A DNA stretch of 64,000 nt from RECM01 sp047921215 (GTDB taxonomy: Bacteria > Bacteroidota > Rhodothermia > Balneolales > Cyclonatronaceae): NCBI GenBank assembly GCA_047921215.1, contig JBLRWO010000007.1, positions 1-64,000 of the forward strand. The letters run 5' to 3'. The position numbers and the translations under genes are program-made. Under the pieces are notes generated by a model. That model was not told where the DNA came from. It searched no databases and was given only the letters and a program-made list of their open reading frames with translations. Of the stretch, positions 53,635-62,446 are shown one piece after another. Position 1 is the first letter of the stretch; each line of letters opens with the position of its first letter.

Positions 53635-55647
53635 ATGCCCAATAAACTGATCAACGAATCATCGCCCTACCTGCTCCAGCACGCCCGGAACCCCGTTAAC
53701 TGGTATCCATGGGGTGATGAAGCCCTGCAGAAAGCCCGCCGGGAAAACAAACTTATCTTTCTTAGCATAGGGTATTCGAGCTGCCACTGGTGTCATGTGA
53801 TGGAGCATGAATCGTTTGAGGATGAGAAAACCGCACACTTTCTGAATGAACACTATGTTTCCATAAAAGTGGATCGCGAGGAACGACCCGATATTGATGC
53901 CGTCTACATGGAAGCCGTACAGATCATGGGTCAGCAGGGCGGATGGCCGCTTAACGTATGGCTTACCCCGGAACTGGACCCGGTATTTGGCGGCACCTAT
54001 TTCCCGAAATCCGGCATGCACGGGCGGCCCTCATTCATGGACGTGCTGCATCGGCTCATCCAGGTCTTTGATCCGGAAAATCCCGAGATAAAAGACCGTA
54101 TCGGCCGCATCCGGGCAGCCCTCGGGCAGGATCTGTACGCCCATATTGAAACATCACCGCTCAATGACGGGCTGTTCCTGAATGCAGCCGGGGTTTTGAG
54201 TAAAAATTACGATCCGGTTGACGGCGGCTTTTCTCCAGCACCCAAATTCCCGATGGCCATGTGCATTGAATTCCTGATCAGGCTCGGTGCAGCTGCACCC
54301 GACAGGACCCGCACGGACATGGCGCTCAACTCGCTGCGAAAAATGATATCGGGGGGCATTTACGACCAGATTGGTGGAGGCTTCCACCGCTACAGCACTG
54401 ATACACGCTGGCTCGTGCCCCATTTTGAAAAAATGCTCTACGATCAGGCCCTGCTGCTTTCGGCCCTGACCGATGCACACCTGGCCGCTGACGATCCCGC
54501 ATTTGCTGATACCATTGCCGGAACCATCGGTTTTCTGAAACGGGAACTGAGAGATCCCTCCGGCGCCTTCTATTCGGCCCTCGATGCCGATACCGAAGGC
54601 GAGGAAGGACGTTTCTATGTATGGACATGGGATGAACTTTCCGGTCTGCTTGAACCGGACGAACTTGAATACACGCAGACCTATCTGGGCGCAACGGAGA
54701 CCGGAAACTGGGAAGGTGTGAACATTCTGACAAAGACCCGGCCTTCAATACCCGGAGAAATGAGTGCCCTTGCCAAAACCGTTCACCAAAAGCTGCTGGA
54801 TGAACGGAACCGCCGCGTACGACCGGGGCTTGACGACAAGGTGATCACTTCATGGAATGCCATGCTTCTGAAATCATTGTGCAAAGCGGCGCGCGCATTC
54901 AACCATGCTGAATGGAGGGAGGATGCCATCCGGCTGGCAGACTTCCTGGCCGGCACCATGATAACCGATAATGGCCTGATGCGTATCTGGAAGAACGGCA
55001 GGGTCAGTCAGCCGGGTTTCCTGGATGACTATGCCCTTCTTGCCGAATCGCTCACCTTCGCCTTTGAGCTCACCGGCGATGAAGCACTGCTCACCGCGGC
55101 CACCGGTCTTTGCAATACCCTCCTCGAATCCTTCCACGACCCGGACAAAAAAGCATTCTACTATACCGCCGGAGACCATGACGAACTGCCGGTCAGGACC
55201 CGCAATATTTTCGACAACGCCGAGCCATCGGGAACCTCCGCAGCCATATCGGCGCTATGGCGAACCGGAATGCTCAGCGGCAACTCGCGCTTCAGGGATG
55301 TGGCCGAAGAAGCGGCCGCTCAGCTCGTGAACATTGCCTCCAAACACGCATCCGCTTTCGGTTACCTGCTCAATACAGCAATTACGATACACAACCACAC
55401 TCAAGAAATCGTAATAAGCGGCCCCCCGTCAGACGAAATCCGGGATGTCCTTGCCGGAACATACCACCCGTTTTCACTGATCGTTGAAGGCCCAACATTC
55501 GAAAACTCAACTCTGCCCACCCTCAAAGGCAAAAAACCGCTGAACAACCGAACCACCATCTACATCTGCCAGAATTTCACCTGCCTCCAACCCACCCACG
55601 ACCCGGGAGATCTTCCTGCGAGAGTCCGCAGGACCTCGCAGAGCTGA
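53635..55647 (+). CDS. YyaL/SPATA20-type thioredoxin-domain protein (DUF255)
   Basis: A 670-residue protein. The N-terminal DUF255 thioredoxin-like domain has LINESSPYLLQHARNPVNWY and GYSSCHWCHVMEHESF (Cys50, Cys53), then a six-hairpin (alpha/alpha)6-barrel domain (GGIYDQIGGGFHRYSTD, LVPHFEKMLYDQALLL, DKVITSWNAMLLKSL). The family is widespread but its activity is uncertain; glycan epimerase-like barrel and redox roles have been proposed. The C-terminal tail after CQNFTCLQPTHDPGDL is encoded by a palindromic repeat that also supplies the end of the gene. It lies downstream of tatC. Confidence 0.92.
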   Translation: MPNKLINESSPYLLQHARNPVNWYPWGDEALQKARRENKLIFLSIGYSSCHWCHVMEHESFEDEKTAHFLNEHYVSIKVDREERPDIDAVYMEAVQIMGQQGGWPLNVWLTPELDPVFGGTYFPKSGMHGRPSFMDVLHRLIQVFDPENPEIKDRIGRIRAALGQDLYAHIETSPLNDGLFLNAAGVLSKNYDPVDGGFSPAPKFPMAMCIEFLIRLGAAAPDRTRTDMALNSLRKMISGGIYDQIGGGFHRYSTDTRWLVPHFEKMLYDQALLLSALTDAHLAADDPAFADTIAGTIGFLKRELRDPSGAFYSALDADTEGEEGRFYVWTWDELSGLLEPDELEYTQTYLGATETGNWEGVNILTKTRPSIPGEMSALAKTVHQKLLDERNRRVRPGLDDKVITSWNAMLLKSLCKAARAFNHAEWREDAIRLADFLAGTMITDNGLMRIWKNGRVSQPGFLDDYALLAESLTFAFELTGDEALLTAATGLCNTLLESFHDPDKKAFYYTAGDHDELPVRTRNIFDNAEPSGTSAAISALWRTGMLSGNSRFRDVAEEAAAQLVNIASKHASAFGYLLNTAITIHNHTQEIVISGPPSDEIRDVLAGTYHPFSLIVEGPTFENSTLPTLKGKKPLNNRTTIYICQNFTCLQPTHDPGDLPARVRRTSQS

Positions 55648-55920
55648 TCTCTGCCGGCATGCCAATGCCGGCCGGAGTGTATTGCACAGTTCATTTTGCA
55701 CAGCACAGACCGCCCTGCATTGGCATGCCGGCACCATATTTTGCTGTACCTTATTTTGCTGCAGATTATATTACTGCACGATGTCATGCTGACAGCATTC
55801 CGGGGGATATGAATCCGAACAAACCCGGAGCACCCTCAATGGCACTGAAAGTGCCATCAAAAGAGCCACTATTCAAGGTCCTGCGCTGCGCTCCGGACTC
55901 TTGAATGAGGCTCTTTTTAC
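55605..55920. repeat. repeat-rich 3' region with nested hairpins
   Basis: Starts inside the YyaL-type gene with CTGCGAG-A-GTCC-GCA-GGAC-CTCGCAG (55617-55642), nearly identical in reverse to a repeat at 39457-39483. Next, a perfect 17-bp inverted repeat TGCCGGCATGCCAATGC (55652-55668 and 55717-55733). Then TGGCAC/GTGCCA (55840-55856), and a long hairpin AAAAGAGCC...GGCTCTTTT (55859-55917) containing GGTCCT and CCGGACTC. The last ends in CTTTTT and could terminate plus-strand transcription. No gene lies in 55648-55998. Confidence 0.75.
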
Positions 55921-55998
55921 TTTAATTTTGTATCTTGTATGATACTAGCGCGGTGATTGCCGCGTTTTTTAGTTCACAATCCAGAACAAACGATTTTT

Positions 55999-56484
55999 AT
56001 GACCAGCAAGCTCCGATCTGTTTTAGTATTAATGTCACTCCTGTTGCTTTCGGGATACCTTACGGCCTGCAGTGATGGCTTTACATTCCGCCCGCCCGAC
56101 TTCACCCTGGCCCCCGAGCCTTTCGATATCAGTAATGTCACTCCAACTACCACACCGGAAGGACTTGTGATTTATGTTGTACAGGAGGGTCAGGCTTTTT
56201 TAGGGCCCGCTGCTGAACGCGACCGTGTGCTGGTTCGCTATACACTCCGCCTTGAAGACGGCAGCATCGAAGACAGCAGCTATCGTGACCGTAATCCCGA
56301 CCCGGTTCAGTTCAGCCTGAGCGAAGTTATCAGAGGCTTCCGCGAGGGTATTGTTGGCATGATTGAGGGCGAAAAACGCGTAATTCTTGTGCCACCGGCC
56401 CTTGGCTATGCCAACCAGCCAGGTCACCGCCTTGGTAGCGAAACGCTGCGCTACGACGTGGAATTAGTCTCCATACTCGACTAG
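55999..56484 (+). CDS. FKBP-type peptidyl-prolyl isomerase lipoprotein
   Basis: A 161-residue envelope isomerase that should assist folding of exported proteins. Lipobox GYLTAC (Cys24). FKBP domain with VRYTLRLEDGSIEDSSY, FSLSEVIRGFREGIVGMIEG and VILVPPALGYAN. The core active-site residues of FKBP are partly visible (the Asp of DGS, Ile in EVIRG, Tyr in LGY). ATG 55999 begins the signal peptide; the earlier start at 55957 is unsupported. The last 21 bp overlap the convergent alr gene. Confidence 0.93.
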   Translation: MTSKLRSVLVLMSLLLLSGYLTACSDGFTFRPPDFTLAPEPFDISNVTPTTTPEGLVIYVVQEGQAFLGPAAERDRVLVRYTLRLEDGSIEDSSYRDRNPDPVQFSLSEVIRGFREGIVGMIEGEKRVILVPPALGYANQPGHRLGSETLRYDVELVSILD

Positions 56485-57543
56485 GCGTTTCACCTTCGGG
56501 CTTATTCCGCACAGAATTTCATACGGGATGGTACCTGCCAGTTCAGCCCATTTTCCGGCATGGTTTTTAACCGTATCCAGAACCTGAACCACCGAACTGT
56601 TGATGTCAACCGGTTCGCCGGAAAATGCCATGATGTAATCCATCGTCACAATACCCGTCTGTGGCAGTTCAACTCCGTTTACACTCACCCGGATTTTCCC
56701 GCTGAGCTGCCGCGGCAAACCATCGGCATACCCCACAGGGATGGTGAGCAGATATCCGTCATCAGGAGCCGACCATCGCGCACCGTAACTCACCGTCTCA
56801 CCTTTGCTGATTTTCCTGCATTGTACAACTGACGCCTCCCAGCTCAATGCGGGTTTCAGTTCGGGCAATTCAGTACTGCCCGGTGCATAACCGTACATAC
56901 TGATTCCATGCCGCACCATATCGAAATGGCTGTCAGGATAGTGCAGAATACCCCCGCTGTTGGCTATGTGGGTTATCAGATGCTCCGGAAACCGGGCCCT
57001 CAACGAACGGAAAAGCTCAAGCTGGTGGTGGGCTTTTGGAGATCCGGCTTCATCCGAAGTGGCAAAATGGCTCATAATTCCTTCTATAAACAGATGGTCA
57101 GCCTTTTTTATGGCATCCAGAACCTCCGCTGTCTGCTCAGGCAGGAATCCGAGTCTGCCCATGCCCGTATCAAAAGCCAGGTGGCATCGCGTACCCGGAT
57201 GAAGCATTGAGAACTGACCGGTATGACTCACAACCGCCGTAAGTTGGTAGCGTTCATACAATGCGGCATTATGTACCCCGGGAACGCCAAATACCATTAT
57301 GGGCCTGGTGATGTCCGCATCCCGCAGTTCCATACCCTCCTCAACCGAGGCTACACCGAACCAGTCAACGGCTTCCTGCGTCATCTGTGCAATATGTACA
57401 GATCCGTGACCATACGCGTCGGCCTTCACAACAGCCATCTTTTTAACATCGGGTCGGGTTTTATCAGCCAGTACCCTCAGGTTATTCATGATGTTTTCCG
57501 CGTGTACAACAGCCCGGGTACTGTGGTAGGCTTTTTCAAGCAT
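56464..57543 (-). CDS. alr: alanine racemase
   Basis: PLP enzyme making D-alanine for peptidoglycan. PLP lysine Lys40 in MAVVKADAYGHG, catalytic Tyr in VSYGARWSAPDDG, and other family text HLAFDTGMGRLGF, FDMVRHGISMYGYAPG and VTMDYIMAF. About 360 residues, normal. ATG 57543 is chosen (MLEKAYHSTRAVV). Only 4 bp separate it from the M50 gene upstream, so the two are cotranscribed. Confidence 0.95.
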   Translation of the reverse strand: MLEKAYHSTRAVVHAENIMNNLRVLADKTRPDVKKMAVVKADAYGHGSVHIAQMTQEAVDWFGVASVEEGMELRDADITRPIMVFGVPGVHNAALYERYQLTAVVSHTGQFSMLHPGTRCHLAFDTGMGRLGFLPEQTAEVLDAIKKADHLFIEGIMSHFATSDEAGSPKAHHQLELFRSLRARFPEHLITHIANSGGILHYPDSHFDMVRHGISMYGYAPGSTELPELKPALSWEASVVQCRKISKGETVSYGARWSAPDDGYLLTIPVGYADGLPRQLSGKIRVSVNGVELPQTGIVTMDYIMAFSGEPVDINSSVVQVLDTVKNHAGKWAELAGTIPYEILCGISPKVKRLVEYGD

Positions 57544-57547
57544 GGTA

Positions 57548-58672
57548 TTATCCAGTAAAAAAAATATCTTCGTTTTTGTGATGTTCAAGCAGCCAGAATC
57601 GGAGTTCGTGCGCATTACAGATACCTTTTAACACCCCATTGCTGAAAACAGGCAAATATTCGGCACTGAAACGGACATTACTCATAAAAGATGATTCTTC
57701 CGAAATTTCAACATAATCGCCCGGCTCGGGCTTACGGTAGTAGGGCTCCAGGACGATCGGATTCAGGACGATCGGATTCATGGGATCCCTGGTTATATCC
57801 CGGCCGTGGATCACCGCGGTCAGTCCTTTGTCACCCATTACCGGAATGATGCTCCTCTCAAGAAAACGGTCATTCCTGTTCATCAGTTTCTCCACAATTT
57901 CCTCCGGTGCCTGACCGGGATCGATGTTCAGTACCAGGTCCTGCAGGCCCGGCATCTGGATGAGTTCATCCCGTCCCGTATAGGCAGTGTAGGCCAGATA
58001 GAGCGCAAGAAGGCCCATCCAGACCGACCATTCGTTATCGAGCATCACGTAATCGAACAAACCACCGAGAAAGATCAGACCGATAACCACCGCACCCGTA
58101 CGGTACATTCTGACAGATGAGCGGAAGTAGTTGTCGTTAATCTTCCAGAACAGAGCACGCAGGGCACGCCCGCCGTCGAGCGGATAAACGGGTATCATAT
58201 TGAACAGTGCCAGCAGCAGGTTTACATACAAAATGAATTGTATTACATGGAATTCGACAAAAAAATAGGGTTTCACGAGCAGCATCAGCGGCCACAGCAG
58301 CAATGCGAGCACCAGGGAAGCCACGGGACCAGACAGGGCGATCAACAGTTCATCCGACGGGCGAAGCGGCCTGTGCCGTAATTCGGCCATACCTCCAAAA
58401 AGAAAAAGGTGGATGCGTTCAATCGGTACATTCAGTTTTCGGGCGGCAATGGCATGGCCCAGTTCGTGTACAATAATGGATAAAATGAGAAGCAGGGTTG
58501 AAACAATCCCCAGCATCCTGTACACCAGTGGTGGCTCAAAGTCAATAAGCTGAGGATAGTAACGCTCGCTTAGCAGCCATGCGAGCATCAGCATGACGAC
58601 CGGCAACAGTGGATCGATGGTGAACCGAAGCCCCCCTACAACCAGCGGTTTTCCTTTAAAAAATCTGACCAT
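57548..58672 (-). CDS. M50 site-2 type intramembrane metalloprotease with CBS-like domain
   Basis: A membrane protease cleaving within the bilayer. Zinc motif HELGH at residues 69-73, and the second motif NMIPVYPLDGGR with Asp166 as third ligand. Six hydrophobic segments span residues about 12-240. The soluble C-terminal part (IVEKLMNRNDRFLERSIIPV, LTAVIHGRDI) looks like a CBS pair, as in SpoIVFB-type proteases of this subgroup. A tandem 15-bp duplication (57748-57777) gives PIVLNPIVLEP at residues about 300-310. It precedes alr. Confidence 0.9.
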   Translation of the reverse strand: MVRFFKGKPLVVGGLRFTIDPLLPVVMLMLAWLLSERYYPQLIDFEPPLVYRMLGIVSTLLLILSIIVHELGHAIAARKLNVPIERIHLFLFGGMAELRHRPLRPSDELLIALSGPVASLVLALLLWPLMLLVKPYFFVEFHVIQFILYVNLLLALFNMIPVYPLDGGRALRALFWKINDNYFRSSVRMYRTGAVVIGLIFLGGLFDYVMLDNEWSVWMGLLALYLAYTAYTGRDELIQMPGLQDLVLNIDPGQAPEEIVEKLMNRNDRFLERSIIPVMGDKGLTAVIHGRDITRDPMNPIVLNPIVLEPYYRKPEPGDYVEISEESSFMSNVRFSAEYLPVFSNGVLKGICNAHELRFWLLEHHKNEDIFFTG

Positions 58673-58717
58673 AGTCTGCAGAAGGTAAAAAGACCCGGTG
58701 TAATTTTCTTCCCGTTT

Positions 58718-60334
58718 CTAACGGAAAGTAAAAATGCCGCCTTTTTTCTTTTTCAGGTCTTTCATTACCACATGAGCGGCATTGTACCCGGCCGCGGCAA
58801 ATACCCCGCCACCAGGGTGGCAGGAAGCACTCGACAGGTAGAGGTTTTTAATCGGGGTGCGGTAGCCGCTCATCTCGGGAGTGGGCCGGAACATGAACAT
58901 CTGGTCGAAGGTCATCTCCACGTGCATCACATTGCCTTTCAGCAGCCCGTGTTTGCGCTCGATGTCGAGCGGGGTCTGTATGTACCAGTCGATCAGCTTG
59001 TCTTTCATGTTCGGGGCGTATCGCACCACCTCATCGTAAATTTTCTGCGCCTCGCGTTCCCTGATGTCGTCCCACTTCAGTCCTCCGGCCAGCTCGTACG
59101 GATGCCATTGCGCCCATACAAACAGGGTGTGCGTATCTTTCGGGCACAGGGTCGGGTCAATTTTGGAAAAGGTCATGGCCAGTGCGGCCGGCCGCTCGGG
59201 CGGCATCTTTTTCATGTAGTCGCCGATCGCGTTGTTCATGTGCTGCACCGACGGGCAGATGAGCTGCAGACCGTTGTGGATTTCAGGATCATCCGGGCAT
59301 GACTCATAGACCGGCAGCTCCTCGACCGCGCACCGGATTACCATACCAAAACCATTGCCCACATCGATATTCTTTACCTGACGCAGGGTTCCCGGTTTCA
59401 GGTGCTCCGGTCCTACAAGCTTGAGCATCGTAGTCTGAACATGGGCGTTCGATATTACCACATCCGCGGTGATCTCCTCGCCGGATTCGAGGCGCACGCC
59501 ATAGGCCTCACCGTTGCCGATCAGGATGTCGGTCACAGGCACATTGCTTCGAACAACACCGCCATGGGCTTCCAGCATGGCTTTCATCGCCTGGGTGAGC
59601 ATGCCGCTGCCGCCTTTGGGCCGTTTGCCCCCGCTGTGGTGGAGCATCGCCTGCCAGCCTACAAAATCGCCGGTCGCGCTCTGTCCGGGGGTCGGTCCGC
59701 TCTGGGCGGCAAACCACAACAACGCGGTCTTCAGATGAGGATTGGTAAAGTATTCATCCACTACCCGGCCGTAACTGGAAAACACACGCTGAAAACCAAT
59801 CGCCTGCTCCCCTTTTTCAAACATGCCGCCATTGGTAATCTGACCCTTCATCGAGGTCATGAACATGTTGCCCATGGTCGGGGGCTTCATGAACACCTTA
59901 AGTACCCCGAGATTGATCCGTTCCCAGAATTTGATGAACTCCTTATAGTTTTCCACATCCTCCGGGGCAACCGAGGCAATCGAGTCGAGGGTCCGCTTCA
60001 TATCCCGGTAAAAATGGATGACCCCTTTGCCCCCAGGCACCGGGTACGACATGAACGGGTCCATTTCGATGTATTCCAGCCCGTACTTCTCAAGCTCAAG
60101 ATCTTTTACAACCGGGGTCTGGTGGATCATGAAATGCGCAGACGATCCCACATCGATCCGGAACCCACCCGGATATTTATCCGATTCGAACATGGTTTCG
60201 GTACATACAGCCCCGCCAATTGTATCGCGCCGCTCAAGTACACAAACACGGTAACCGGCACGGGCCAGGTAACACGCCGCCGTCATGCCGTTGTGGCCCG
60301 ATCCGACCACGACCACATCATAATGGTTTTTCAT
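58718..60334 (-). CDS. FAD-dependent oxidoreductase, PYROXD2 / phytoene desaturase-like
   Basis: A 538-residue flavoprotein. The N-terminal dinucleotide motif is YDVVVVGSGHNGMTAACYLA, followed by VLERRDTIGGAVCTE. The C-terminal FAD-binding motif is YLSSASCHPGGGVFAAAGY. This arrangement is that of the amine oxidase / CrtI superfamily, and the length and motifs best fit the PYROXD2-like group rather than true carotenoid desaturases. No other carotenoid gene is nearby. Substrate unknown. ATG 60334 is the natural start. Confidence 0.9.
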   Translation of the reverse strand: MKNHYDVVVVGSGHNGMTAACYLARAGYRVCVLERRDTIGGAVCTETMFESDKYPGGFRIDVGSSAHFMIHQTPVVKDLELEKYGLEYIEMDPFMSYPVPGGKGVIHFYRDMKRTLDSIASVAPEDVENYKEFIKFWERINLGVLKVFMKPPTMGNMFMTSMKGQITNGGMFEKGEQAIGFQRVFSSYGRVVDEYFTNPHLKTALLWFAAQSGPTPGQSATGDFVGWQAMLHHSGGKRPKGGSGMLTQAMKAMLEAHGGVVRSNVPVTDILIGNGEAYGVRLESGEEITADVVISNAHVQTTMLKLVGPEHLKPGTLRQVKNIDVGNGFGMVIRCAVEELPVYESCPDDPEIHNGLQLICPSVQHMNNAIGDYMKKMPPERPAALAMTFSKIDPTLCPKDTHTLFVWAQWHPYELAGGLKWDDIREREAQKIYDEVVRYAPNMKDKLIDWYIQTPLDIERKHGLLKGNVMHVEMTFDQMFMFRPTPEMSGYRTPIKNLYLSSASCHPGGGVFAAAGYNAAHVVMKDLKKKKGGIFTFR

Positions 60335-60495
60335 GCTGCTCTTCCTTATATCTGTTGCCGTTCAAACGATTAACTAACACGAAGCGGGATTGAAACATTC
60401 GCCGGAGTTAGCACGAATACCAACAGGTAAAAACTTCGCTGTAATCATGGTATATTTAGCAGTGATTACTATCCAATTTAACCCCAAAATTTTTA

Positions 60496-62289
60496 ATGAA
60501 AATGGGTTTTTTCAAAACAATGTTTGCCTCCGCGGCCGGTTTCCTGATCGCTGCGTTCCTTCTGTTCACTTTTCTGTTTATTGCCATTCTGAGCAGTTCG
60601 GGCGAACCCGAGCCGTATGTAAAAAAGAACAGTATCCTTAAGATTGAGATCAGCGGAAGCCTGCCTGAGCGTCCCTCCGACAATCCGTTCGATGAAATCT
60701 TTTCACCAGGCAAGGTACCGGTAACCCTGGCAACCCTTAAAAACAACCTGGAAAAAGCCGCGGCTGACGAACGCATAAGCGGTATCTGGATGGAAGTGGA
60801 GTTTCTCAGTGCTTCCTGGCCGGTACTCGAGGAACTGCGTGCCCACATGCTGCAATTCAGGGAGTCGGGAAAATTCATATATGCATCAACACGTGATATG
60901 GGTATGAACGAGCAGGCCCTCTACATCGCCACGGCGGCCGACTCGGTATTTGCCATGAACGATACATTCATTATGAACAGTGGATTCTACATTCAGGGTA
61001 CCTTCTTCGCCGATATGTTCGATAAAATCGGCATCGATGCTGAAGTGGTGTCAGGCGGGGAATTCAAAACTGCCGGCGATTCCTATATCAGGACCGATTT
61101 TTCCGAGCAGGACAATATCCAGCTTTCAGCCATCCTCGAGAGTTTCACATCCGCCTATACCGGTGCCCTGAGCGAATTTTCCGGTAAAAGCACTGCCGAG
61201 ATCAACGATATTATGAACCGGCCGCCCCGCATTACTACCCGCTATGCCCTTGAAGACGGATTGATAAACGGTGTGATGTACCCCTTTGAGGTCGAAGAGC
61301 TCATCAAAAACAGGATTGGAGTTGAAGAAGACCGCGATCTGGAAACCATCAGCTTTGAACGCTACAGCAAGGTAAAACGGAGCTCGGCGGGGCTTGAAAG
61401 AAGAGCGGCATCCGATAAAATTGCACTGATCCATGCCTCCGGCATTATTATTCCGGTCGATGAATCCATGTTTCCCGGTACGGGTGATCCCGTTATAACA
61501 GCCGGTTCTTTCAACAAAACCCTGAATGAAGCCCTCGACAACGATGATGTGAAAGCGATCGTTATCCGCATCAACAGTCCGGGTGGAAGCGGGACCACAT
61601 CCGACCTGATCTGGGCAGAAATCCGCCGGGCTGCAGAAAAGAAACCGGTGATCGCCTCCATGGGAAGCGTTGCCGCATCGGGTGGTTACTACATTGCCAT
61701 GGCCGCCGATACCATTGTCGCACAACCTACCACCGTTACGGGTTCCATCGGGGTTATTTCGGCCATCCTCAAATTCGGGGGTCTGATGGAAGATGAACTC
61801 GGCATCACCTTTGATGAAGTAAAATCACACGAATATGCCGACTGGTTCAATCTCACCCGTGCCTTCACCCCCGAAGAGTACCAGGCATTTGAGCGGATCA
61901 ACAGCGATTTCTATGATGTCTTTACAAATAAGGTTGCCCTGAGCCGAAATATGTCTGTTGAGGATGTTCTTAAAGTTGCCGGAGGCCGTGTCTGGTCGGG
62001 CAGCGATGCCCTTAATGCCGGCCTGGTGGATGTGCTGGGAGGAACCGATACCGCACTCGACATAGCCGCTCAAAAGGCCGGACTTGAAGCATACAGTGTT
62101 GAGACGTACCCGAAACCACAGACACTTTTCGAAATGTTCTCCGGTTCGGCACAGACCCAGGTCAGAACTTGGTTCACAAACATGACCCCGTTTCCGGTGC
62201 AGAAAGCAATGGATCATGCAGAAATGCTTCGACTGCTGCAGAGAACGGAAGTGCTGACCATCATGCCTTATCAGATCGATATCAGATAA
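60496..62289 (+). CDS. sppA: signal peptide peptidase SppA, 67K type
   Basis: Membrane-anchored serine peptidase degrading cleaved signal peptides. The N-terminal hydrophobic anchor covers residues about 5-32. Two tandem S49 domains follow. The nucleophile Ser395 lies in GSVAASGGYYIAMAAD, and Lys191 (GGEFKTAGDSY) of the first domain is the general base. NSPGGSGTTSDLIW is the conserved loop. About 597 residues, the long E. coli-like form. It converges with rho. Confidence 0.95.
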   Translation: MKMGFFKTMFASAAGFLIAAFLLFTFLFIAILSSSGEPEPYVKKNSILKIEISGSLPERPSDNPFDEIFSPGKVPVTLATLKNNLEKAAADERISGIWMEVEFLSASWPVLEELRAHMLQFRESGKFIYASTRDMGMNEQALYIATAADSVFAMNDTFIMNSGFYIQGTFFADMFDKIGIDAEVVSGGEFKTAGDSYIRTDFSEQDNIQLSAILESFTSAYTGALSEFSGKSTAEINDIMNRPPRITTRYALEDGLINGVMYPFEVEELIKNRIGVEEDRDLETISFERYSKVKRSSAGLERRAASDKIALIHASGIIIPVDESMFPGTGDPVITAGSFNKTLNEALDNDDVKAIVIRINSPGGSGTTSDLIWAEIRRAAEKKPVIASMGSVAASGGYYIAMAADTIVAQPTTVTGSIGVISAILKFGGLMEDELGITFDEVKSHEYADWFNLTRAFTPEEYQAFERINSDFYDVFTNKVALSRNMSVEDVLKVAGGRVWSGSDALNAGLVDVLGGTDTALDIAAQKAGLEAYSVETYPKPQTLFEMFSGSAQTQVRTWFTNMTPFPVQKAMDHAEMLRLLQRTEVLTIMPYQIDIR

Positions 62290-62354
62290 GGGCCTGGTTC
62301 GTATCTGCAGAATTACTGCAGATCAACCTGCTATGCCAATGTAAAAATTAGTAC

Positions 62355-62387
62355 AAAAAAAGCAGGCCGGTACTCAACGGCCTGCTT
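62355..62387 (-). terminator. Rho-independent terminator after rho
   Basis: Perfect 9-bp stem AGCAGGCCG (62361-62369) and CGGCCTGCT (62378-62386), 8-nt loop, followed on the minus strand by seven T (62361-62355). It lies 60 bp downstream of the rho stop. It may act weakly in the plus direction for sppA, where only CACATTTTG follows. Confidence 0.85.
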
Positions 62388-62446
62388 CACATTTTGTTAA
62401 GAAGATTACTGCCTGGCCTGCCGATTTAGTAAGGTACGGGTGGGCC

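Noticed and set aside
55652..55733. MITE or IS end suggested by the perfect 17-bp inverted repeat
   Set aside because: The arms are only 48 bp apart, no target duplication was seen, and it lies among other hairpins, so a structural repeat is more likely than a mobile element end.
59402..60373. Plus-strand frame of 323 codons opposite the PYROXD2-like gene
   Set aside because: Antisense shadow; low-complexity His/Arg-rich text with no family signature.
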